A stretch of DNA of 64,000 bases, from contig NC_023750.2 of assembly GCF_000499845.2 (NCBI RefSeq), positions 2,929,913-2,993,912 on the forward strand. The letters are read 5' to 3'. The translations under genes and the position numbers were made by a program. Below the pieces are notes generated by a model. The model saw only the letters and a list, made by a program, of their open reading frames with translations, was not told where the DNA came from and searched no databases. Shown in pieces: positions 10,548-22,799 of the stretch. Numbering within the stretch: the first letter of the stretch is position 1; each line of letters begins with the position of its first letter. Source of the stretch: Phaseolus vulgaris (taxonomy: Eukaryota; Streptophyta; Magnoliopsida; Fabales; Fabaceae).

Positions 10548-13500
10548 TTAATTGTGAGCTTTACTTAAAACTCCAAAGAAAGGGTTTGTCATTGCAGAAT
10601 TTAAGACAAAACCAGCTGAATTCAGCAGTGCCATGTCAATCTTTTCTTGAGGAAGAAGCAAGAAGTCACCAGTTCTCTCAAAACCACATAGCTCAAGAAA
10701 CTCTACACCTCCATTTAAACTTCCAACTCTATCCTGTTAAAAAAAAACATGTACAAAAGAACATACCAGATAAAAATGAGTTTAATTTCCATACACTGTT
10801 GTCAACCAATCAAAAATCACTTTAAATGTGACTCTTATTATAAAAAAAAATCTTAGCAAACATATGAATTTATGATTACATGATAGTATAAAAAACTTAT
10901 TCATTGTTAGTAAGAAAACTGGTTTGCAACGTATGCACCAAAAGTATTTTGATGTCCTCACCTTAATGAGAATGGTGCATTTCTCAAAAGATCATAGTGA
11001 TTAAAATAAGAAAATAAAATTTCCAATGACCAAATCACAATGAGTCCTAAGCAGGAGAATGAATCCTAAAAAGTTCATGATCACAGAGTGAAGGACTTGG
11101 CTGTGTGTCAGATATGTTGTTAATGAATCTTCAAGACTGTATCTAGTATACCCTGAATCTTTAACTTTTCTAGCTAAAATTGTTTGATGAACCTAACACT
11201 CCCAAAAAAATATGTTTTGTCTAGAAAAAACATGCCTTGATAATTACCAGGAATAATGGGTTTTGCAGTCGTATCTTCCTGTACTTTTCCTCCTTGGGAT
11301 TCTTGGCAACAGTTCCAATATAGACTAGCAGTGTTTGAAAGGCTCTTCTGACTCTGGCATCCTCACCCTAAACAAAATGTTAGAGTTGATAAAATAAAGA
11401 AGGTAAAAGTAAAAGCTATTGATAGTAGTAAGTATCATCTCTATCAGAAAAGTAAAGTGGTAATTCTCATCTATATCAGAAAATTAAGGTAGTAATTCTA
11501 TTAACTTTGGAAAGCAAATACAATACTTACTGTCATTATTTTGATTGATGTTTTCATATGTTAAAATGCACTAAAGAGTAGGCATAATCAAGCCAAGAGT
11601 TATTGAATGAGCCTCTAATTACATTTTCAGATAAAGATTGGAAAAAATGTTTCATGGGAAAGAAGATATGAGTGTCACCTGATGGTTACGCTTCAGATTC
11701 CTCAGACATTCTCTTAACTGCTCAGATTTTGTAGTTGTATAAACAAGATTTAACTTCTGCAATTTGAGTTAAAGTCAAAATTATCTAAAAGTTGATAACT
11801 TTTGCTCCACAGCAACAGGGTGAAAAGAGTTACTTGAAAACAATTATTTATCAGATTGGGAGACTAAAGCAAGGAACTATGCAATCATTGTATAATAAAA
11901 TAGATCATAACCATACCTTTTCCTGTTGTATTTTAGTAGCAGAAGATCTGACAGTTGCTTGGCCTTCTAAAGGCAATCCTTGCTTAAATCTTCTATTTAA
12001 CTGTGAAGTTATACAAATATGGAGCCATTTTAGCATTCACAAATGCCAAGATGTATTTAGAAGAAAATTTGACTGCAACTCTTTTCTACTGAACATGGTA
12101 CTTTCTACTTGTGGATAACCACCTTTTATTTTGAAGTTCCTTTATCCGAAAATGGTAAACAATGTAAGTTTATCATATTATGCTGTGTATCATGAAAAAT
12201 GTATAGGAAACACTACATCCTCTTCTTGACATGCTTTGATAAATACTAGTCATAAAGAAAAACAGAAGGCAAATTGAAAGCAGTTCTATCCAACACGCTT
12301 ACATCTATAAGTGAAAAATGTGATAAAAACTACATTAAAATAATACTACTGAGTGGACTAAGTTGCAAACACTACAACTGCAATCCTTGAACTGAAAAGC
12401 TGCACATTTTCTTTCCTGAACAATTTTGAACAGGTCAAACTTTTGCATCATTACTCACTTTTTCCTCTCCCTCAATTCTCTTAAGTCATAACACAAATTA
12501 TTCCTTGATTGTGTATTTATAAATTACTGGAACTTGGAAAATTTATGATAGGAAACTAAGTGTCAAAATAGAAATTTGGACAAATTTAACCAATTTCTTT
12601 GCAGAAAGATAGTCTTCAAAAGTTGTTTCATAAAACAACAACAAAAGTCTTATCCTACTAACCCTAAACCAAAAAATAAACTGTTCTGTGAGTTTGAACC
12701 ACATATCTTCCTGTTATATTCATTATAAACCACTAAACTGCTATGTTTCTGTCATTAAAGAAAATCCATTTCTGAAAACTGGTTGTCAGTTCCTCAAAAG
12801 CGTGACAAACCATTTTCTGAAATTGTATGACACCTTGTTCCGGTTTATCTTCTTTGTTGTTGTACTTGTAGTTAAAACAACAAAATATAGTTTTACAAAA
12901 GAACATCATATTTCATTTGAATGTATTGTTAGAAAATGACAGCAACAGAGACAAAAAATTCACTTATTTGTTCATCTGTTATTAATTGTGTAGTTTCTAA
13001 GAATTTATATAATACAATCTCCCTGAAATCATTGCAAGTATTTGGTACTACGGTTCAGCTTGTGTCTGTTAACTGATATTCTGCATCAATATCTAATACT
13101 AACACAATAGAAACATATTTTAGCCTCCACATATTGATATAGTTCCATTTTGGAACTGCAGTAGAGATTATAGATCATTGTGAAAATGAAATTTGTCAAC
13201 CCCAACATAGTTTATCAAAATTGACCACCCGTGGAGATATTATTAGAAAATTAACTTTATACCTTATCCTGCTCTAGTTTCTGTAGAACTCTCTCTCTAG
13301 CTCTTTTCTCTTCTTCTTTTTCTGCTTTTCTCAGGGATAAATCCCTGATTATAGATAGGACAACGTAAGGTAGAACAAATAATCTCCTTATAGAAAATGA
13401 AATAAAGCAACTACTGAACATTAATATACCGTTTTCTTTCATTTTCTTCAGCAATTCGCTTGGCTTCAAGGAGTCTCTTACCTGCTTGAATCCTCTCCTG

Positions 13501-16500
13501 CATTCAAAGCTATAAAAAGGTTATAAAAATCTATGCTGGTAGGTTGGATGCCTAACTGCCAGAGATAAATCAATAAAATCACAACTACCTTTATGATTAG
13601 GGAAACCAACTTGTTCAGTGGATAGAGATTCTTTTAGATACAATTTGCTCACACAATTAAAACAAATGCAGGAATTAACTACGACTTTTGGGCCACATAG
13701 AAAGACTTATTTTAATCCACATTAGAACTTGAAATCTATTAGCATAATATACAAAAGTGTGAGGTTTTATTGACTTATTATAAGTGGAATTCATCCTCGT
13801 CAATATTTTAATAGGACAGTTTCGTCACATGAATTGTCAAGATGTTATTGAATGTTTATTGACTATGCTAAAACTATTGAAGAGAAAGATGTTTCTATTT
13901 TTAAGTCAAATAAATTATTATCACAATATTATTTCAGAATTATCGAATGAGATGGTATTGTCTGAACTGTCTGTTGCAGGACCATTAATTCAAGAACCTC
14001 TTGAGTCTTGGAAAGACTACAAAAACTTTAACCAAAACAATCATATGTCTCTAGAAGAATTTATAGTTCATAATGATTGAAGACGAAATAATATAGCACG
14101 ATAATACAAAACAGGCAAAAGAGCTAGTTGCTAAAGCAAATCTTATGGATATATTTGGACCTAAAAGTTTAATATGCAGTCATACAAATAGAAGTTCCAA
14201 AATGGTCCAAGGCATGAGCATCACTACAAAGCGCTACATTCTTAGATACCAGCAAAAGGAAAAATAACTGTTGTGTATGAGGAAAACCAGGACATCCTGT
14301 TGTTCATTTCAGATACAGGAAAAGAAACAACCAACTAGTTGCTGCCAAAGTCAGCCTAGTCAAGACAGATGATGTAATTGTGGCAAGTGTTTCCAAGACC
14401 AATCTTGTGCTGGAGTAGAAATCATGTTGCACTCTGGACTATGAATCTATCAATTCAAATCAAATGCTTCATAATTTCCAATGGATTAAACCTTGCTCTA
14501 ATACCAAATGATAGAGTTTAAAAGGCATTGGAAGCATAACACATAGAAGCATTTAGATCACAAATAGATTAAGAGTTTATCTTCTCCATGCTTCATTAAA
14601 TGAATTTTAATTTACAAGAAGCTATGAGTCAATGATTCCAATCACAATATAACATTATATATGAAGCAAGAACTAGTAGAATGACAAAAACAACTAGAGC
14701 ATCAAAGAAACAACAAGACGGAAACAATTAGAGAATAGATGTTAACTAGAAAGAAACAAGATTAGAGGTTGAATTAAAGAAAATAAAAGACAGAGAAGAT
14801 TTAGATGGATGGAGAAGCCAAGCCACTTGTGAAGACCCCCTTGTCATCTTCAAGATAAGTACCAAAGGTTGAATCACCACTTGACTTCCAAGAATCAAAA
14901 TAAGATTCTAAGAACTTCAATCACTCTCACAAGAGTTTTTAAAAGGCTATGGAGCTTTCATATATCAAAAGTGAATTAAAAAGGGAGGGAATGTATATAG
15001 CCCTTCATGGTTTCCTTGGTCGAAGTTTACAATAGGAAAAAAGAGGGAAATTCCAAAAATTCAAATTCAAATTTGAAAATCCTAGATCTAGATCAAAGTT
15101 CAAGATTAATCTCATGTGTTCCATGCATGTATCACATTGACCTCGCCTCTCCTTGAATGTGGCAGAATTACCATGTGTCTTGGCTTGAATTGGGTTTAAA
15201 TTGTTGTCATCTGCTTCTTGTTTCTCTTGCACTCCTTGGCCAAAATTAGTAGACTTTTGTGTGCTTGATTGAAATTCAAAACAAGCCCGAATTAACCTAG
15301 ACAACAAAAACTATTTGCACCTAAAAATTACAAGAAAAATAAATCCAAAGAATTACAATCCAAGAAGTACAAAAATTTTGGTGGACAGCATCTTGTGTTA
15401 TGTTTCTAGTTAATCTTCTAGGATTGATGTGTTCTTGCTTATTTTCTTCTTCCTTATTCATATATACTCATCATTGTCACAACCTTTTGATTTGTTCCAA
15501 GGTTAAGATCCATTCCTTCTCACATGGCCGAGATCTATTAGACTACCAAGCATATTTGTGCCAACAAAAATGCCTTTACTTCCTACAGTGGGAGAGGGAT
15601 GTTCATTATTTGGAAAATCTGAAGTGGCTAGTGTTCTTGGTAAAGAAGGTTAATTTAAATATCACCTATGGGAAAATCCTATTTTAAGAATAATGTTTTC
15701 CATGTGCCTAATATTTGTTTCATTTGATGTCTGCATTTCGGCAAAGCATTTGTAAAAGGTTTGAATGCAATAAAGTTATACTCTCTAAATGTGGGGGTAC
15801 TAGTACGTGAATGTTATAAAGAGTAATGCTAATTTTTTTGGTAGGGTTTTAGAAAGTGATTGTGGCTAGCATTCCTCATGTTATAAATGTGGGTATTGTT
15901 ATAGTAGTGGTTACTTTTATTGAATGTTTTAGGAATTGAAAGAAAACTACATTGTAAGAGGGTGTGTATACTCAATGAATTTATAGCTCGTGATTGATTC
16001 ATCTTAGTGTTGATGCGAGATGCCTCTATGATCCAAAGTAAACTCTCTAAAGCTCAAAAGAGTTCATTGCATGCTTTAGTAATGGCAAAATATTCTTAAA
16101 CACAACCTATTGCATGCCTCAATCAATACAAGCCTACATATTATGAAAAAATTTATAGCAACATCCAAAAATTGGAAAGAACTCGTGCTGAGAAAATTAC
16201 TTTCATCTGTATTCATATGGAAACTTTATGAAACAAAAGGTCATTATTACACAGCTTGATGTCACATGCATACCATATCATGTATGGCTTTTGAAACAAA
16301 TGATGTTTCGGGTTAAATAAATGTTATACTTCTACAGTATATCACTGTTTTATGAGAAATTAAGCATCTTAAGAAAGGGTCTGTAAAAAGCTTCACGGAT
16401 TTCTTTGAGAAAAACTGCAGTAAAATGGTATTTTGGTAAAAAAAAAAGGTTCAATGTTTGGTTAAGATGTAGTAGGAAATGGAGGTAAAGGGAATAGCAC

Positions 16501-19245
16501 GCATAGAATGTTCATGATGTAAAGTTTGGGGAAAATATCTATATATGTTCGAAGAATAAGAAGTGTAGGTAGGCAAGAATTAGAAGGAAAGGGAATGTGT
16601 TTGAGCAAGAGGTTCAGTGCATGTGCACCTGCTGAATTATATTTATCTTTTAGTTTCTACAATTCTCTGCTAAGAGTAAGGAGTTAATCTCCATTGTATA
16701 TATCAGTAAAAACCAGTTCCAATCATATATTTATGATGCATAATCCAGGACACTGGCAATTGCACCATTTGATTTACATATGTTTATCTTATTTGCAATT
16801 TCTGTCCACTGCAATGTAGAGGGTAAAGAGCAAAAGCTAGAAATAAGAAGCTACTATAGTTGAAAAAATGTGAGATTATTATTACCTTCTCCCTTTCTCT
16901 CTCCAATCTTTTCTCTTCCTGCTCTTTCCTCTTACGTTCTTGTTCCCTGCAAGAGCAAAATACTAGTAAAAAAAGGAAGCAAACAGAAGAAACAGAGAAA
17001 TATTTGCTGGAAGCTTCAGATTAAAGCTTCATTTGAAATAACTGTTATCTTTAGTTTCAACATTGACAATTTCAGCTTGTCGTAAAGAAACAACTGCTCA
17101 CATAATACAAAGAACAAAATCTAACAACTTCTACAAAAATAGTGAGCAAGGTCATAAAACCTTAAACTCTGTGCTTTGATTCTAATTTCTTCTGAGATGG
17201 GGAAGGATTCAGTGGACTCTACCTCAATGTCTACATCTACCTGTAGAAATGTAAACAACTGAATAAAGTTAAACCATGGTTTTAAATTGCAGCTCAAATC
17301 ACAATTTTGATTGTCATGAATATCTCCCAAACCACTATAAAGCAACACAGTCACAATATTGAGGTGGCAACATATTTTTCAATACCATTCAGAATGTTGC
17401 AGTTACAATTGGGATATCAAATTGTGTGGGGTTAATCATCAGTCCTTGACTTGGAAAGCTAATTTAGATGAAACTAGGACATTGAAGAAATATTTTTGAG
17501 CTTAAACTAGGTCAACAAGAAACTTCAGTCACTCCCTGTCAACTTAAATGTAACTTCAGTTTAAACCAATGTGTATGTATGTGCTTATTAGGAACATAAC
17601 ACAAGCATCTATGAATGCATGTGAGGAGCAGATTCATATTTTAGGGACTAAAAACGCAATTAGGCCGCAATTAAATAATAAATAGCATAAAGAAAAATTG
17701 GTGTATGATATAATACCAATGGCATCTCATCAATATCAATGTCATTCTCATGATCAACGATCCAATTTATAGCATCCTCTAAGCTGGTATTGCCTGATAA
17801 AGCAAAACATCTGTATTAGACTAAATATATACATACATGAATAGCAAAATATCAAATCCTCAAGAACATAAGTGAAAACCATAATACACCATTTTTCTAT
17901 TATTACGAAGTGGACTTTAAGCCTAACTCAACCCCATAAAACCGGCTCAATGGGGTGAGGTTTGCACCCACTTATATACTATGAAAGACTCTAATCTCTA
18001 GTCGATGTGGAATCTCCAACATCTATGATAGAAATAATGTTATCAAACTGTGAAAACTATCTGTTTTGCACTGAAATGGAGTAATGACATGATAAAATTG
18101 TTCGGTGTCTACAATACATGTGAATATTTGAACTTTGAATTCAAAACTAAAAACTATCTCGAGCCAGCATTGAAACTAAAAACGCTTCTTGAATCTGCTG
18201 ACTTAGTTTTTCTCCTTTACATTTTATCATTGTGTAGCCAAAAATTCATACAGACAAGTGCCTTGAACAGAACTGTGTATATATACATGTGCTTTGGAGT
18301 TCATGTTAATTCAGTTTCCTTAATTGCAACTGTTTAAGACATGCCAAGGTGAGGATTTAAAAAGTACTATAAGATCTGTTGAAGATCTCACATCGATTAG
18401 AAAGATAAGGACATTTTATAGTATATAAATGGGTGTAAACCTCACTTTATGAACCGGTTTTGTAAGGTTGAGTTAGACTTAAAGTAACTTCCTAATATGG
18501 TAGCTATTTAGAGTCTATCATAGTGAAATTTTGTTGGGCTTATCAGGTCACCTGCTATCGGACCACCCATATATATATAGTCTCGTGCACAAGTTGACAG
18601 ATCTCACATCGACTAGAGATGAGTACATTTCATATTATATAAGTTGGTGCAAATCTCACCTTATGAGTCAGTTTTATAAGGTTAAGTTAGGCTTAAGTAC
18701 ACTTCCTAATAAAATCCAAGTCAGATTACAGAAATTTAATGAGAACATTCTTTTTCATTGACCAGCCTTATTTGTAAGTTGCAAATTTATATCGCCTAAA
18801 GCACATGCAATTGTAAGGTACCTAATATGGAAGCCAACTATCTGTAGAGAACTGAAATTTTTGTCATCTTCAGTCAAAGCATTAGTTTTTTCTTCTTAGA
18901 AGAACTAGCCTAAAGTGAATTTACAGAGTACACTGTTGTACATCAGTTTCAATAAAGTTTTGGATTGATGAACTTCAGGTATCCCTTCTAACATTTGCCT
19001 CTTCGTAAGAAATAAAATAACATGTAGAATAATACTATGTAACTTCTAGTTGGTTAAAGTTAAACAAAGCATATTAAAACTAAGGTAAACCAACCAAACC
19101 ACCTTGCACATTCCACATAAGTTTCAATCTACATATCTTAATTTATTTATATAATGAATCAACAGACCAGAATAATGAAGTGCTCTGGTTGCCCTTGCCT
19201 TTGGAAATCCCATTACTTCAAGGTCTTCAAGCAAGTTTTGGTTCA
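10548..19245 (-). CDS. UBA-PUB domain protein (p97/VCP-cofactor type), first exon unresolved
   Basis: Plant protein with an N-terminal UBA, a charged central helix and a C-terminal PUB domain. PUB domains bind the p97/CDC48 tail and UBA binds ubiquitin; the function here is inferred from these. Exons: 19245-19168, 17793-17717, 17240-17161, 16946-16886, 13497-13430, 13344-13263, 12000-11917, 11756-11679, 11367-11248, 10733-10548. All are GT-AG with consistent phases, giving 304 residues plus stop. [22 protein letters not shown] then [16 protein letters not shown]. Coiled coil: [40 protein letters not shown] and [13 protein letters not shown]. The most 5' exon begins in mid-codon and has no initiator, so at least one upstream exon exists; a zinc-finger extension known in some plant relatives was not found. 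Introns hold copia and TRIM remnants. Confidence 0.88.
13784..14450 (+). mobile_element. Ty1/copia gag fragment in an intron
   Basis: The plus strand encodes a decayed copia gag: [15 protein letters not shown], then [14 protein letters not shown], and after frame breaks a zinc-knuckle-like [16 protein letters not shown] and [10 protein letters not shown]. Frameshifts and stops are frequent. It sits antisense to the host gene in the 3.4-kb intron between exons 16886-16946 and 13430-13497. The copia assignment rests on the UBN2-type pattern. Confidence 0.7.
14491..15385 (-). mobile_element. Putative copia LTR with primer-binding site, nested
   Basis: The complement of 14491-14506 reads TGGTATTAGAGCAAGG, close to the initiator-Met tRNA primer site TGGTATCAGAGC. 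Two bases further, 14509 starts an LTR-like stretch ending ...TATCA on the minus strand. The right boundary (about 15385) is a guess because no second LTR is visible. It splits the copia gag (13784-14450) from downstream copia sequence (15560-15850), consistent with a nested insertion. The 100-aa minus frame 15005-15307 lies within it and looks non-coding. Confidence 0.5.
15560..15850 (+). mobile_element. Copia protease/pre-integrase fragment
   Basis: With two frame changes the plus strand reads [33 protein letters not shown] and FGKAFVKG, the conserved order downstream of the copia protease. It is badly decayed and is probably the continuation of the gag remnant at 13784-14450. From 15860 to 16885 the intron shows nothing recognisable. 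Confidence 0.6.
17901..18021 (-). mobile_element. TRIM solo LTR with target duplication
   Basis: A 121-bp solo LTR, minus orientation: its own 5' end TGTTGGAGATTCC is at 18021 and its 3' end ...GTAATA at 17901. It is flanked by TCTAT at 17896-17900 and 18022-18026, a 5-bp target-site duplication. It lies in an intron of the UBA-PUB gene, just upstream of the exon at 17717-17793 as read on the gene's strand. Confidence 0.88.
18377..18711 (+). mobile_element. Complete TRIM element (335 bp)
   Basis: The 5' LTR is 18377-18497 (121 bp) and the 3' LTR 18595-18711 (117 bp). The primer site after the 5' LTR is disrupted (TGGTA...GAGTC). The internal segment with CTATCGGACCACCC matches the interior of the TRIM at 33065-33409. 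Flanks are AGATC (18372-18376) and AAATC (18712-18716), a near-perfect 5-bp target duplication. It has no coding capacity and lies in an intron of the UBA-PUB gene. Confidence 0.88.
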
Positions 19246-20039
19246 CTGTTGGAACAAACATTTTTATAAAAGAAGATGATAGACTGCAAAGAAAAAAAAA
19301 GAGTCATTCCTTGTAAAATCTATCAGTGCTTAGCTTGTTTCTTAGAAGACTCCAGGAGTATGAGTAACGGTGTGCTGAATAATGAATAAGAACAAAACAC
19401 AATCAGTTCTCAATAGATAGAGAAGATGAAAACCACCCTCCACCAACATACAAATTCCAGGATGCATGGTTTTAATTTGTGATTATTGTCGTGACTGCCA
19501 TGTGATTATCAAATTCTACATAATAGTAGACGAATGTGATATTCAACTGCAATTATAATTTCCATAGGATTGCAAAGACCTTTAAAACATCAATCTGTTT
19601 GGACAAACTTCTATGAACATTTCTTGAACAGAAAAATGAATAAATAAATCAGATTTAGAGAAGTTATATAAGAAAACTTCTAAAAACTAACTTATGCATA
19701 ATGTAGATTTCATTTCAGTTTTATTCTTCATTTTCTCTTTTAGGTGTGTTTATGAATAGGTTTCTCCAAACAATCCTATGTTCTGATAGACTAACAAATT
19801 TGTAGAACCACAATACAGCACCAAGAAATCATCATCATGCTAGGCCATCCAACTTATCAGAAACCAAAAACTCAATGGAATATCATTTTCAGTGAACCAC
19901 AGGTATGAAAGAAAATTGGTAAACAAAGGAAGGGTTAAAAATCATGGGGAAAAACTTGCAAAATGAACACTGAGTAGTGACATTAAGCAGTATTTAAATG
20001 AAAATAAAAAGTGGCATTAAAGTTTCAAGCTTGAAATAC

Positions 20040-20088
20040 CGTTTTCAAAAGGGTGTTTGGTGGTGATGAGAATGCAACCAAGAAAGCC
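20040..20088 (-). other. Candidate upstream exon of the UBA-PUB gene
   Basis: On the minus strand TTTCAG precedes 20088 and GTATTT follows 20040, bounding 49 nt that read GFLGCILITTKHPFEN plus one base, the exact phase needed to join the exon at 19245 (G/TG AAC). It has no start codon and the peptide is not one I recognise, so it may be fortuitous. Confidence 0.3.
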
Positions 20089-21797
20089 CTGAAATGGTAT
20101 AAATCAGCTTACAACTCTTCCAGTATTTTCAAGTGCATGCAAAACCCACCAAGCAAGCAACTAAACAAATTGAAATGCAGTGGAAGAAGATTCTCCAACT
20201 GCTTCCAGAGCTGGAGGAAAATGTGAAAACCAAATTCTGTGAATTTCTTAACTTTCTTATTATTTGTTGCTTTTGCCATCAACATTCTCATTCTGATTCT
20301 TTTCCTTTTGGTTTTCTTGTTTACTGGGAAAAGAACTTTGTGCCATGCATTGTGGTGAAGCACCCCTTTATGGAGTTAACTAGAAAGTCTAGAATAAACT
20401 TTCCAACTTCTTGAAGACCATTACTTGCTAGAACCTCCAATAACTGCAATGGTGGATTTGGCTGAAGTTAGGATAATTGATTTGGTTATAGTTATTTTAG
20501 CCTGTATTTGGATGAAGAGTGAAGAGAATTAATGGGGTAATTTTTTTTTTATGAATTAAAAATTTCTTATGATGAATTAATTATTTTGGTAAGAAAAATT
20601 TGAAAAGAAATTCAAATATGGTAATTTTCATAGAGTATTTTGATTAATTAAATTAGAAGGAGGTTGAGTTTAAAAACTTAGAACCGTTATTGATGAAGGT
20701 AAAATATGAAGTTATTGGATTACTAGTGGAATTAGAGGATGAACCACATGAAAAGGTGTAAGTAATACAAAATTACAATAATTATATATATATATATATA
20801 TGAGGAATTAAATTGTATTAGTATGATTTTTACTAAATATTATATAATAAATTTATATAATTTTTTTTATCAATTTCACTGTTAAATTATAATTTTATAT
20901 TATTATGTTAACTTTTTCAAAATTAAATAATAATAAGATGATGAAATTAAATAATCTAAAATTTGTACATAATTTATATGTAAAAAAAAAAATTAAAAAA
21001 CTTTGACAATAGTCTTTCTTTTGCCAAATAAAGAGTTGATGTTGTTTGCATTTTTACAATTATCTTTTTTATACTACATGTTTATTATAGTTAATCACTA
21101 ATTTAAATTTGATTTTAATTGAAAAATATTTTTTATTGTCACACTTCTTTACATTTACATTGAGAATGAATATAGAGACACTCGAGATTAGATGATACAA
21201 GTTTAATATCTTAATAAACATATAACTTTAAATTTAATTTAATTTAATTTCATAGAATTGGTTTTAAAAAATATATCTATAATCCACTTATATATTATAT
21301 TTTGGTTATATTTTTTTTAAAAATTTCAACTTAAAACATATTTTTAAAAATAAAATTGACTCAAGTTCATCAAAACAACATGATCATCAAAATTAACAAT
21401 ATTTCTGGAGAATAAAATGAAGGATAAAAATAGAATATCATCATCCATTATATTTATTAACTTCTTCAAATAGAGAGACTAAGGAGATCGATAGCCAGTG
21501 TTGTAAGCAAATCCATATAAAAATTAAAATATTACTTTCAACTCAAAACTTTATAAAAATAATAAGTTTGTGGGTATTTCTTCTTATAGGTTGTTTAATT
21601 TAATCATCATTATCTAATGTGAGACTTCCAATTCACCTTCAATTTCTAATACTATCTCACTTAGGTGTGAGTCTCTTCCACATTAGGACACCTTCATCTC
21701 CTCGTTCGAGTCATTATTAAAATGAACCAGACTCTTTGATACCACTCTTAGGTTCTTCGAAATGAGACATTATTAAAAGTAAAATGGTAAATTAAAA

Positions 21798-21834
<37 letters not shown>
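20089..21834. other. AT-rich spacer with microsatellites
   Basis: Contains (AT)n at about 20782-20801 and (TA)n at 21801-21834. Around 21620-21760 there is a TRIM-like stretch with a primer-site-like complement (CTTTGATACCACTC), too degenerate to call. The first 350 bases probably hold the 5' end of the UBA-PUB gene. The opposing frames at 20109-20414 are not convincing as protein. Confidence 0.5.
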
Positions 21835-21838
<4 letters not shown>

Positions 21839-22425
21839 CTCGACGGTTGACTTGGTTGTCGTTTGACTCCAACGACAGCTTCAGGCCCCACCTGTCTCCT
21901 CCTTCTTGAGCACTCCTCTTGGTTGAAGAACGTTGTACCTAGCGGTCATTTGCACTCCGACGCTCAAGTCAGTACTGGGACAAAGAAACAGTAATGTGTG
22001 TAAAGCAGTTTCAGTCTTAGAAACGACGCACCTTGTTAGGGTTCTTACCACCCTATTTATAGGTTGTATCTAGGGTTACTTCTGCGATGCTCCCACATCT
22101 CTTAGTGGGCTTAGGGTTCTTGCGAGAACGTCCTTGCGCCACTATCACACAATCTTGCATAATCTGGCGCATGGGACTTCCCTTTCTTGGGGTGCATAGA
22201 CCTAACAACGTAGCCGCCAAGGTACCTACTCATGTACCAGCGTTGCGACATCAATTGTTATGTAGGTGCCCTAAGTATTCACGTGTGCCATGCATGCAGT
22301 CTTTCCCTAGAAACCCTAACCCTAACGGACCTTAGCGCCTCTAGAGAACACTTGCTTGTGCCGTACCCGAATGTACAGTACACACCCCATGCATGATCCT
22401 CTCGTGACTTAGGTTGGGTGCATGT
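21835..22425 (-). mobile_element. Putative solo LTR
   Basis: A GC-richer block starting TGTTCT at 21835 directly after a TA microsatellite. On the minus strand a TATA-like box (CCTATAAATAGGG) occurs near 22050-22065, followed by leader-like sequence and an end ...GAGAACA, as in plant LTRs. No second LTR, primer site or internal coding region is present, and the far boundary is approximate. Confidence 0.4.
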
Positions 22426-22479
22426 TGGAATTGATATGTGAGCATTTGTCAAAAATAAATGACAATTGTTTCCTACACT

Positions 22480-22790
22480 ATATATCACTACACCCAATTC
22501 CAATTGAAAAGACGAAAATACCCTTAATGTATTATTTTTTGTATTGCGGATTACCTTATCCGGAATGGACTTTTGATTTTTTTCTGGATTTTATGTCCGG
22601 AATACAAAAATCTCTTCCAGATCTACTTTCCAGAATGTGTTATTTTCAATTCCGGATATGAAAATCCAGAATAAAAAGTATTTTCGGAATTTTTAAAATC
22701 TGTTGGGTGCAGGTTGAAAAATATTGGGTGTAGGAAGAATTTGCCAAAATAAATTGGGGGTGCATGAAGTTTAAGGCCTGATAAATGTGA
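22480..22790. repeat. Interspersed repeat with CCGGA-type palindromes
   Basis: Contains several variants of TCCGGAATxx / ATTCCGGAT spaced over 200 bases and two copies of TGGGTG-A/C-AGG near 22705-22735. It looks like a small non-autonomous repeat ending just before the start codon at 22800. The family is not identified. Confidence 0.45.
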
Positions 22791-22799
22791 CAGGGCCCA

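Noticed and set aside
15005..15307. 100-aa minus frame
   Set aside because: Lies inside an LTR-like block with a primer site beside it; leader-type composition, not protein-like.
20109..20414. Opposing 84-aa and 93-aa frames
   Set aside because: They overlap on opposite strands in the putative 5' region of the UBA-PUB gene and neither shows domain features.
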